In this document: in pieces, positions 26,479 through 38,400 of the stretch
Layout: every line of letters begins with the position of its first letter
Numbering within the stretch: the stretch's first letter is position 1
DNA from: Aricia agestis
Lineage: Eukaryota; Arthropoda; Insecta; Lepidoptera; Lycaenidae
Assembly (NCBI RefSeq): GCF_905147365.1
Contig: NC_056428.1
Location: forward strand, 26,938,001 to 27,002,000
DNA: 64,000 nucleotides
Reading direction: 5' to 3'
Notes under the pieces: model-generated
The model's database searches: none
What the model was told of the DNA's origin: nothing
The model's input: the letters and a program-made list of their open reading frames with translations, nothing else
Position numbers and translations under genes: made by a program

Positions 26479-29400
26479 GATACTTTCGCATTTATAATAT
26501 TAGTATGGATAATTTAAGAGGACTTTGGCCGACTAGCCGACTAGCCGATTAGTCGGTTCCTCGAGTGCATCACGTATTTTTTTAATTATTATGTTGTTAT
26601 CACGGACGTAAAAAAAATACGGACGGATCGCCATTAAGAAATGAGTGAAGCACCCTTAATAAGCCCAGGCGATCATATGTACACATCTTGCACAAACACT
26701 CGCACTGTAATAAGCCGATCGTACCGCCATTACGCAATTAGACTGCATCGCGGTGACACATCTTTGTCATTCATAAATAAAAATAAATATGCCATCTTGT
26801 GTTGTAAAATGGTGCAAGAACAATACAACCTTACACAAAAAACATCAAGGAATAATATTTCATAGGTAAGATAACATATTTTTAAAGTATTTTGATAAAA
26901 TAATGTAAATATTAATTCAACTTCAACAGGTCAGTAATGTCCATAACAAAGTGGGGAAATTTTCCCCAAACCGGGGAAAATTTTAAATTATTTTTAAATA
27001 ATCAAATAATTAATTTTATTATCTTTTATTAGTGTCATGTAAGTATTTAGCATACTATTGACCAGTAATTAGGCAGGAATACAATAATAGGGGTGTAGAC
27101 AGTAAACGAAATCTAATACAAATTATTGTTTTTTTGAGAGTTTGTATTATAGAATTACCGAAAATGGACATATTTTACTTAATAACTTTATAATATTTTT
27201 TATATTTAATAAGTGATTTTTTTTATTGAAATAAGAGTGTATTTATTTTTTATACATATTTTTAGGTGTAACAAAATACTTATGTACTATCAGAGAAGTT
27301 GATTCCTATGCAAATCGGGGACATAAGTAGTTTGGTTGCGTTACGTCAAACCCAGCCGACAGATCACAATAATTTATTAACATTGAATTGACATAAGTAT
27401 TCGACCAAATAACGTTGGTCTGTCAGTTGCATGGGAATCAACTTCCTTGATGGTACATCTGTAAAATAAATATATTTCCTAAAAATAGTCTACACCCCTA
27501 TTAATTTCTTAATTTACAAAAGTGGATATAACTGTTGTTTGACGACCTCTGTGGCTCAGTGGGTAGCTCAAGCCGGGGGTCGCGGGTTCGAATCCTGCCG
27601 ACGGAACAAAAAGTTTTCAAAGTTCCTGGGTCATGGGTGTGTATTAAATATGTGTATCATATAATAAAAATCTTAAATATTTATGTATAGTATAACAGTA
27701 TTAAATATATTTCCGTTGTCTGGTACCCGTAACACAAGTCCTTCAGGTACTTAGCACGGGGTCAGACTGACGTGGTGTGAAGCGTCCATAGATAAAATTG
27801 TTGTCTTAGATTTCCTTCAGTAGTAGGGGAGGGAAGGTGCTATTGGTGTAGTCACCCGAGCGTCATTGAGACCTAGTAGGAATGAAAATATTGAATGGAC
27901 CTCTAGACCAGGAATAAATTTAACACCATGTTAGGTGATTTGATTTGACGTTAGCGCATGGTAGAACTCTCGATAGCTCTAACAGGTCGTTAACTGATTT
28001 AACAAGCCATTATTTATTTAACATTACTTGATTGTTTGATGAAACGGGTTACGGGACTTAAGTATCTTATATCTTTTCGTATACCTACAGGTTTCTTATA
28101 TAGGTTTCGGGGGCGATAAATCTGTCTAGCTAGGAATTATTTTTAGAAAATGTCATTTTATTCGTGTTTTATCGAATACCGAGCAAAGCTCTGTCAAATA
28201 GCTAGTAATAATTTTATTATTGTAAACGTTTGTACATAATCATTATTACTAATAATGTTATGTAAATAATATACTTCTCTGTACGTAACATGTGTTTTTT
28301 TCTATCTATAGTGTCATAAAAATAATATTTTCATTATGACATCTTTAACAACCGCTTACATTTCTGAAGCGAAAAAAATATAAAAATATGTTTAAGTATA
28401 AAAAATACATTTAACTTGTCTGAGTTTACAAAATTTAAAAGTAGGGAAATTTATGATTTATATGGCAACCCTCATATCACGCACACGTCCTACACGGGCG
28501 GCCATAACTAGGCTTCACTCGTGATTAGAGAAGGTTACGTCCGTACTTTTTTTACGTCTGTGGTTGTTATTAAATAAATGTCGTAGATATTTATTTACTT
28601 ACAAGCAAGTAATTTCAGAAAAAAATAAATTAATTTCAAAACAATCAAGGTTTCTCTTAAATGTAATATCAATAATAGTAAACTAATAAGAAGCCGGATA
28701 GTCGGCGCTTTTTGCTGACTATTCGCCGACTAGTCGCTGACTACAAAAGTGGCCGGATAGTCGGCTTTACCGACTAGTCGGCAACTCGGCACATCTCTAC
28801 TTGATAGTAATAAAAAATGTTTTAGGGATTCCTGATTAATAGTGTTTCATCAAATAGTTATTTCAAATTCTTTTTTTTTGTTTTAAATGTGGGCTCATTA
28901 AACTCTGCTCATTAGTGTATTTTTCAAAGTAGTTTTTGTATTTAAAATGTTTTTCATTTAGGATAAAATGCCGCTCAGTATAAAAAATATATTGCCAAAT
29001 ATTGAAAAAAATGCAGGACGTAACATGACACTCAAACAGATATTAGGCCGCTCAAATATTATGAAGCTGCTCATTTTCTGAAGCTGCTCAATCAAATTAA
29101 TTTAAAAAAAAATATGAAATCAATTATAATTATGCTATAAAGAATGATTTATGAATTTTAGAAATGTTAAATTATATATTAAATAATAATAATATGTACT
29201 CACTACTCATATTATAGTCATATACTTACTAGGGATGGAGGCCTGGTGTCTTAAAATACAAGCAGGACACTGCTTAGTTTGAGACTCCAGTCTCCCCACA
29301 AATACTGAACTAAATATTTGATTGTTATGATATAAATGTAATATTATTATTGTGGTGAGAGAATAAATAAATTATTATTATTATTATTATTATTTTGTAT

Positions 29401-32400
29401 TTTAAGTAACTCAAATAAATATTTGTAAGTTGCTGTACTGTTAATTTCTCATCACTCACAGTCAGTCGCTCACTTAAGGCCGTTCCCAATATTTGATATA
29501 TCTCTGGTTTTGCTCTACTAGAGATAGGAATTATAGCTCACATTAGACATTAGAGACATATATTTTATGTCAATTCAATGTTAGCTGCGATCGGTTGTAT
29601 GTCAAACCAGAGATAGATTGAATATTGGGAACGGCCGTTAGTAATACTATAACCTACGAATAATAAAAACTAAGGAAGAGTAACTCCGTCAAAAAAAGTG
29701 CACCAAAAGGCTACAAAATGTGACCCGAATACATGCATATTTATGCATGTGTTCGGTACACATTTTTCGTGTATATACTCGAGTGACATTCAACCAGGTT
29801 GACATGACAATTTTGTCAAACTCATTTTACAATTTGTTTACATAGGTTTGTTTACTTACTTTTTAAGTAGCTCTTTACAATATTTTTGTTGTTTAAATGC
29901 GTAAATGCCCTGTGAAATGGTGTAGAAGTCATACAGATACGACTTTTAATACAGGAATAACCTTTCATCTGTAACTGAATTGTTTAAAATTATGCTTAAA
30001 TTATTTAAGTTGGATGCTAGGGTATTTGCGTAAAATTAAGCTGGTCTCTTTGTGTTTGTCTTATTACATTTACATGTTATTCTAAAAGTTCAATAATCAA
30101 AAAAATAATATAATCACAAAATTTTTACAAAGTCGCCATGGACAGTGTTATGCAAGATGTAACAATTTAATCATAAACGAAATTTTAGGGTTTGGCTGAC
30201 ATTATACTAAATACGTTATAAGATGATATGGGTATTCTCATATTTCTTGTTACGGATTTTTTTACAACAAAACAAAAAAAAAAACATAATGTAATAAATT
30301 ACGTTCAATCGACAAAAACAAATAAGTATTTCCTTTAATATTGTAAATGAACAAAAATAAAAAACTGCTAACTGTTATTATAATATTATATTGATTGTGA
30401 GTTATAAGTACAAAATTTACGTAAGTTTTTAATTTCAATTCTGTAATAATTTAGCACATAGATTTTTGTAATCTGAAAACGTCTTCTCTAGGTGCTCGGA
30501 CAGTTTTAGATTTGCCCGAGTCGTACAAGGTTTGTTCATAATTTATTACACGTAAATTATAATTATTGTCGATGTCTTAAGTATCAGAGGAAAATATTTG
30601 ATTTTAAAATAATAATTACGTGCTCGTTTCTTCGTGATAGTAGATATGTGCTTGGTGTATACTGTATAATACTATCCGCTTTTGACAATTATTTGTTTTA
30701 TAACTATGACAATGACAATAACCGCGCAGGCTGTCGTCCGGCGCGCATTATTATGATACGTTACCACTTACCTGGGATACGACCTTGGCCAAAATCTGAA
30801 TTGTCATATTTTAGTGTTCGAAAAGGAGCCTAATTTAAAACTGTTGAAGTATGGGAGTTATGTTTCCTTAGTTTTTATTATTCGTAGGCTATAACCCAAA
30901 TTAATCAATTTGGACACTTAAAACTGTAATTTACTGTCACTTGATTAATTACTACCCATTTGTTAATTTTGTAAGATAAAGCTCTACAGGCACATCCGCT
31001 AAGAGATTTCCCATCAGCGTGATAGTATAAAAAATATAAATTTTATTAACCTACTCTCCCTTTAAAAATAAATTGTTAAAACAAACATTTTTCTATTAAA
31101 TATTTCTTTGTATTATTAAATTTTATATGGTACAGTTGTATCCCTGACGTAATTTTTTAGTGTTCATAAACTAATAGCTACAACGGTACAGTTGCAGTTG
31201 GCTTGGATTTCTTTCAGAATAAAAATTTTAATTAGTAGCTAATGTGTAAGCTTACACTTAGTTCATTAATATAAGTAAATACTGTTAAGCAATGTCTCAT
31301 TTTAAATATTGCAGGTTTGTTCCCTCCTATCGGGAAACAAGTATGGGACATACAGATGCCGTGGCAGCCTATACCGGTGCACACCAGGCCGGAACAACTA
31401 GATGAAGTGTTGGCAATGAAAAGACCGTGCCCACAATACAATGTGGAAATGGACAACTATTTGGCCTCACCACCCTACCTCAATATGGTCAAGAACCATG
31501 AAAAACTTATGACGTGAGACATTTTTAATTGATATTTAAAAAATAAAGTAGAATTTAGCTACTGCTAACACTGCGACTTTCTAATATATTCTTTTTAATA
31601 TATTCATCAGTTAAAACGAGTCCTGAAGATGACGAGTACTGCAAGTAAAAATATACTAACGAATTTTGAACTAGCAATAAGCATAAATTAAATTCTATGT
31701 AAAATAAATTGTGTAGCTATTGAGTTAGGTGCCGCTTGGGAATTGATGGGTTAAATCAGCCTTTCCCAAAGTGGGCGATAACGCCCCCTTGTGGGCGATA
31801 ACGCCTCCTTGTGGGCGCTAAAGGCCTTTAGGCCTTGAGAAAAAAAACGAGGGCGTTGTGGAGACTGTAGAGGCTTTAATTTAAAAGTAGGTGAAACAAA
31901 AGGGGCGCTAAATTTTTTTTTTCTCAAAGTGAGTGGTAGACAAAATAAGTTTTGAGACCCCTGGGTTAAACTCACGTGTTATTTTAATAAAAATTTAAAC
32001 AATCCCAGTATACTTTATGTTTTCAAGAACTAATTCTAAATTAAAATGCTAAATTACATAATAATTATGTTATGTTATCATATAATGGGCATTGTCCAAA
32101 AAAATCATGTACTTTTTATATATTTTTTTCGTTAAAATAGGGTATTTTAAGAATATAAATTAAATAATTTTGAAATTCATTGGCTAGTTTTTTCTCAATA
32201 AATTTTTAAAGTTTCGCTCTGACGTCATCATCGGCCGCCAATTGACCTCTGCATATGTTTTAAATTCCCTTTCAATCTTATTTATAATGGCTGGTTCGTC
32301 AAATGCAAGTTCTCATTATGTGAAAGCTGATACGAGAAGCTTAAAAAAAGTTCGAAACGTAATGTTGGTCGAATTTATTGCTAATTTAACGCCATTGAAG

Positions 32401-35400
32401 GTCAAATAAAGGTTAAACGTATTTGTTAAAAAATATAATTAACTAATGGGTATTTTTTTCGTTTATATACAGAAAAACGATCACTGACCTTATTCCTCGA
32501 AATGTTTTTGTAATGAGCAAAATTAAAAAAAAAAATGGACAATCCCCATTTAGCATTTTAATTTGATCTGGGATTCCCTTTGCATCATTGAATTTTAAGT
32601 ACTTTATACCTATTCCTGTTATAATGGATCATACATGTTTTATGAGTCTTTAAACATTTACAGTTAGTGCGCGTTGTTTCTGGAAATATAATATGAAAAT
32701 AAACTTTATGTAATTGTAATTACTACAGAACCTAAAAATGCTATAGCGTTAGCGTTTAAACAAATAAAATATCTTAATTTCAGTTACCTCAGCACCTACG
32801 TGGGCATGGAGGTAAAAGACTTCACAGACATAATGCTGATCTACAGCTGCTTGAACATCGAGAAACTTTACAATTTCGAGCTGCCGGCCTGGACTGCAAA
32901 AGTCTTTCCGGAGCCTCTCCACCAGGCTGCTGGACTCAGGTATAATACTTGACCATTTTGTTAATGTGTTTTTTTATTTTATAATTTTCCCATCCCCTAA
33001 ACATAGTCTGGTTTTTTGGGTTCCGTAACCAAAGGGTAAAAACGGGACCCTATTACTGAGACTTTGATAACTGTCCGTCTGTCTCCAGGCTGTAACTCAA
33101 GAATGGTAATAGCTATATAGTTGAAATTTTCACAGATTCTGTATATCTATTGCCGCTATAACAACAAAAACAAAGAAAAATAAAATTAATATTTAACTGG
33201 GCCCCCTATACAAAAAACGTGACTTTTTTGGTCATTTTGCTCTATATCAATAATGGCAACAGGTAGGTACTTGAATTTTTGTCAAAACCCTTAATTATAT
33301 GTGTACTTTAATATTAAATAATAATATTACAATAAAACAAAAAATTAAGGGGGACTCCCATACAAAAAACACAATTTTTGGCCTAATTTTGCTCTATGAT
33401 GGTACGGAACCCTTTGTGTGAAAAGCCACTTGGCCGATTATTTTTTATATTGTTATTGTTTTATTTCTTTTCGCTATTTTTTGTCATTTTTAAAAGTGGT
33501 TTTAATTGACGAGGACTTAGGTTCACGCCAATTTTTGGTGTAATATCCTGAGATGGGGCGCACTTACTGGCTCATCTGTTGGGCTCCTAAATGCGCAAAA
33601 TACTAGGACATTTTCCCATCTATCTATAATAATCTAGTTGACCCATTCACCGCCGCACCGCTGCGCCAGTCGCAGTGGGGGTTGTTAGGTTAGATTAGCC
33701 GTTTTCATTAGAGCCACAACGGGAATTTCGCGATGTGGATATTTTAACTCTGACCACATTAGCTATTTTTCCGCCCATTGAGCATTTTCGATCTTTGAGC
33801 GAAACTTTTATGTAACGTGAAATATTAATTATGTATGAAATATTAATCAACTTATTTGATACTACAATATAGTATCCCACCAAAACATAAAATGTAAAAG
33901 GAGCCAAGCAAAGTATTGCATGTAGCTTTAATACTTCTGTCGTAAAAAGTTTTCAGATCACATTCAACCCAAGCCTTCAACTTATTTTGTAATTTAAATC
34001 AACATTCAGTAAATGTAAATGTATTGCCAAGCCACTATAATAATTATTATAAAATAAAGAAATCTATTGATACATTTACTGAAGGTTGGTTAAATTACTG
34101 AAGGAAGGTTAAATTACAAAATAAGTTGAAGGCTTGGCTTGAATGTGATCTGAAAACTTTTTACGACAGAAGTATTAAAGCTACATGCAATACTTTGCTT
34201 GGCTCCTTTTACATTTTATGTTTTGGTGGGATTTCATTTCTTTTTTGAAGGTTTTTTTTTCTTTTCGGGACCGGGGCAGGGGACCCTATGATTAATAAAA
34301 TAAGCCTTCGCTGTCTGTCCGTCGTCCATCCGTATCCAGGCTGGATCTCGAAAACCGCAATAGCTAGATAGTTGCAATTTTCACAAATTATGTATTTCTA
34401 GTGTCGTTATAAAAGCTAATAGTCCAATTAAAATAAAATAAATTATTAATATAATACCTAAAGCCTCATACAACAAACGCGATTTTTTTCCCGTCTTTTG
34501 CTCTATATCCATAATGGTAACAGTAAGATTTTTGAAAATTTCAGAAAATACTCAACTATGTATTAAATTTAATAATTAATAATAAAAATTAAATAAACTT
34601 ATTATTTAATTTGTATGGGAGCCCCATACAAATTTACGATACGGAACCCTATGTACGCCAGTCCGACTCGCACTTGGCTGTTTTCATAATTTTTTTCTAT
34701 CTTTCATTGTGAATAAAGATCTATCCGGGTATCAAATTTCAAGGTTCTAAGTCTGCTAGAAGTACCTTTGAATTTTGATGATCTGTCAGTCAGTTGAGTG
34801 ACAAAATGTAGTAACTTTGACCATCTGTAACTATTAAACTATTTATCGAAATTTTATGTAATTTAGAGGTTAAGCTAGTTTTAGTACTTGCTCCTAGTGA
34901 CCGAAATTCTAAATCCCTAGCTTTGTTTACATCGAAGATAAAGGGGGTGTGAAAAAGCAGCGAACCGCTTCGAGAAAAGTATGGTACGGCCGTGCCTTTG
35001 CTAAAAAGCTTGGCTGGGGCACTGCCGTGCCCCCAGATTTCCAGGGTAAACGGAAATAACGAGTAGGCCGACTTAGAAGTGATCTCGAAATTGATACGTG
35101 CACGTAGAATCGGCTTAGATCTAAAATCGGCTGGCGCGCGCCGTACTAATTTGTAAAAAAGTGGTACTCGCGGTTGCGCCCAGCTCGCCTAGATTAGCCC
35201 GTTTGTTTGAAGTAGGTACTCCTTAGTTCTGTCTGCTCTGGTATTTCTTTATTAACGCCTCCGTGGTCCAGTGGCTTAGAGCGCGGCTCTTGACTCGTAT
35301 GTCGTGGGGTCGATTCCCGCGTTGGAGACATGTTATTTCCAAGTTTGGTTAGGACAATGCAGGCAGATCACCTGATTGTCTGATAAGTAAGATAATTCAT

Positions 35401-38400
35401 GCCTCGGATGGGCATTTAAAAAGTCGATCTTGCGCCTGATCTCACGCCAGTCGTGTCGGTCTTCCGTCCTACTGGGCTGTGAGAGTAAAGTAATAGGGAG
35501 AGATCTTGTGTGTGTGCGCACACACTTGGGCACTATAAAATTACTTCTGCTTAACGGGCCTGATTTCAATAAAACCGTCCGTCCGTCACCGAAATCGGTG
35601 AGGGAGGCTTGACGGAAAAAGTTGTAACGACACGACACAAAAGTGTCGGCCGACACTTTTTTAGTACCTGCGAAGTAGGGGCAGAGGGCGTTGATAGTCT
35701 TCCTGGGCGTCAACAAGATGGCGATTTTGTTATAACTTCCTTCCATCCGGGTGTCCCTTGACACCTCTCAAGTTTTATTATTTCGTTGTGCCTTCTCGGT
35801 TCCAGTTTCTCGGTGTCGGCGGCGACGCCTCGCCTGGCGCGGCTGATAGCCGGGCCGCTGGTGCAGCAGGTTGTCCGCGCGATGGCCGACGTCATATCCG
35901 GGGGTCGCCGCCGCCTCATGGTCTACAGCGGCCACGACTTCACCGTCGGCACGCTGCTCACAGCGCTCGGTGTATTTGACGACGTATGCCCGGAGTATAC
36001 CGCTACCGTCTACTTGGAGTTGATAACGAATGCGACGGCCGGTGAGCGACAATATTTTTTGCGGATAATGTACAGTTCCAGAAAAATTGTACCTCAAAAC
36101 GTATAGTTTATTATTATACAATATACAATGTGTAACAAAACTGATAATAGTAGTTTAGGGGGTGTAGTGTGTGTGTGTTCCTGACATAGAATTAACTGTC
36201 AAAGTACTCGTAGCAGAGCTGAAAGAGTAAAAATTTTTTCACTTTTGTATAGGAATATGCATGACGCTGGGGCGCCTGCCGATACAAATTAGAAAAAAAT
36301 ACTTTTTCAGCGCTGCTACTTTCACAGTGAACTCTATGTCAGCAGTCAGAAACACATACACCCCATAAAGTGTTATCACTTAGTTTTCCGTCAATCCGTT
36401 CGTCCGTTCAGTATGGTTTGACGGCGAGGCGAAAGGCGATACGGTGACGATCCCTTTCCCTTTCCCCGCAAGGCACTCGCGACTCCGTACGTAGCTGGTG
36501 TAGACGGGTGACGGTAGTTCTTGAGGTGACCCGTTTGCCATAGCTGGGCATTAACTCGTTAATCCGTTAATCGTTAATTAACGAAGCTAACATTTTTTTT
36601 AACGGATTAACGAATAACGAAGTTAACTATTTGATTAACGGTGCCCAGCTATGCCGTTTGCTCCCTAATTTGATTGTTGTTGCAGCTCCGCCCGATTGGT
36701 ATGTGCGAGTGTTGTACCGCAACTCTGTGGATCCGCTGAGTGATCCGGTGATGTTGAACTTGCCCGGCTGCGGAGGTCATTGCTCCTTCCACGAGTTCGT
36801 CGACCTCTACGAGAATCTCATCACTGTGGACTGGGAACGAGAGTGCTCGATAGACTATGTATGTACTATAAATTCCATACTAATATATATAATCCGAATG
36901 TCTGTGTGTTCTTATCTCATCACACTATGAGATACAATGTTTGTGACAAAACTATGGAATTGTTCAATCGATTTTAGAGTTAAATCGATATATTTTGCTT
37001 TATTCGATAGGACATATTTTGTAAATATCTATGTATTTTAGAAATATAGGGCTGAATCTGCCGCTGGCTGCTATACGCATGCTATGCGGCCTGTACTGTG
37101 CCCGTTGTGTTCTGCTTGTACCGTCGAAGAAATTGAATCATAGGCAGTTGACGGATCTACCGTCATTTGGTCTAGGGTTGTTGAGGAAGTGATTATCGAT
37201 CGATCGGTTCGGTCGATCGGATGTCAGTTCAAATGTTTCTGACGGATCGCGCTCTCTCTTACATTTTGTACTGAGCCGAGTGAGCTCGAACTCGCCGGAA
37301 GGAAATTTCGGATAGTGTGCGGTGTGGCGGTCCGGCCGACGTTCAAATGTTTCGTATCAGAAATTTCGGATAATGTGCGGCCGGGCGAAATCTGTCGGCT
37401 GGATTTGACATAACGCGACAATTTTTCAGAGGTCCGCCATCTGCCTATGTGTCTAAACACGCTATGCCGAAGTTACGCGGCGTAAATTCCGCATGATTAC
37501 GTCCGCAATGTATTTTAAATTACAGATGACACACTATTCCATCGCGTTCCGTCCGTATATTGTATGCGTTTGACATTGCGGGCGTAATCATGCGGAATTT
37601 ACGCCGCGTAACTTGGGCCTAGTGTGTTTAGACACTAATAATCAACTTCTCTGATAGTACCTTAAGAAGAGATAATGTCCACAGGATTTAAGTCTGCTGA
37701 CTACAAACTGGAGTTTAATTGCAGTGGTACTTCTTATTGCCGGAGTCCTAGCTCTCTGGGAGATCCGGAGGCAAAGAATCAAAAGAGATTGTGAAAGGTA
37801 TTATTATTATTTCTTGTAAAAGCTCACCAGTTATAATAGCAAGAAAAAAAATAATTACTATAGTTTGTGCGTTCTAACATGATATGGGTGACAAATAGGA
37901 GTATAAAATTATTGTTACGAAAACATTTGAAAAATGTCATATGCATGAAACGGAACTTATTTCAATAGATATTGACTATTTGGAATCGAAATCAAATCGA
38001 TAAAAAAGGACGGCCATCTTAAATCGCCGGCACCACTGAAATGTCAGTACGAAATCGATAATTTCGATTGCAATTCCTTTACGAAGTGATTCGATATTTT
38101 TTAAACTATCGAATAATTTTAGTTAGGTAACTTCTCTACTATTGTCAATTATAATGTGTCACGCATATCATCATAAAACGCACAAACTATAATTTGTAAG
38201 TAACTATCTTTTGCCCGCGGCTTCGCTCGCGTTAAGAAATATTATTATATACAAACTTTCATGCCCTATTTTAATCCCCTGGGGTTGGAATTTATAAAAA
38301 TCCATTCTTAGCGGATGCCTACGTCATAACATCTACCTGCATGCCAAATTTCAGCCCGATCAGTCCAGTGGTTTGGGCTGTCCGTTGATAGATCACCATG

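Larger units (their letters stand above)
26601..28562 (+). mobile_element. P-element-like transposon remnant with 8-bp duplication and THAP exon
   Basis: The ends are inverted repeats of about 25 bp. Left starts CACGGACGTAAAAAAAATAC; right is the complement of CACAGACGTAAAAAAAGTAC. The eight bases GTTGTTAT flank both sides (26593-26600, 28563-28570), the duplication length of P-type transposases. A THAP-like first exon at 26789-26865 fits, because P transposases begin with a THAP DNA-binding domain. The rest of the transposase is missing or replaced by nested insertions: an inverted-repeat element at 27284-27456, a SINE at 27541-27792 and a LINE tail at about 28085-28205. It sits inside another element with 'gccgactagtcgg' repeats (26519-26600 and 28563-28800). 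Confidence 0.8.
26519..28800. repeat. Outer element with repeated 'gccgactagtcgg' ends
   Basis: The left flank carries three tandem 'ccgactag' motifs (about 26529-26560). The right flank (28690-28795) carries several 'gccgactagtcgg'/'ccggatagtcggc' motifs in inverted order and ends 'gcacatctcta', a CAGAGATG-type end often seen in hAT elements. The P-like element is inserted into it. No coding sequence was recognised. Confidence 0.45.

Noticed and set aside
30499..30530. A possible extra phosphatase exon
   Set aside because: Exon 2 and exon 3 join in phase and give the conserved ANLAG-LFPP sequence, so no exon is needed. The segment lies inside a transposon.
31232..31517. Minus-strand frame opposite phosphatase exon 3
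   Set aside because: Antisense shadow of a well-supported exon.
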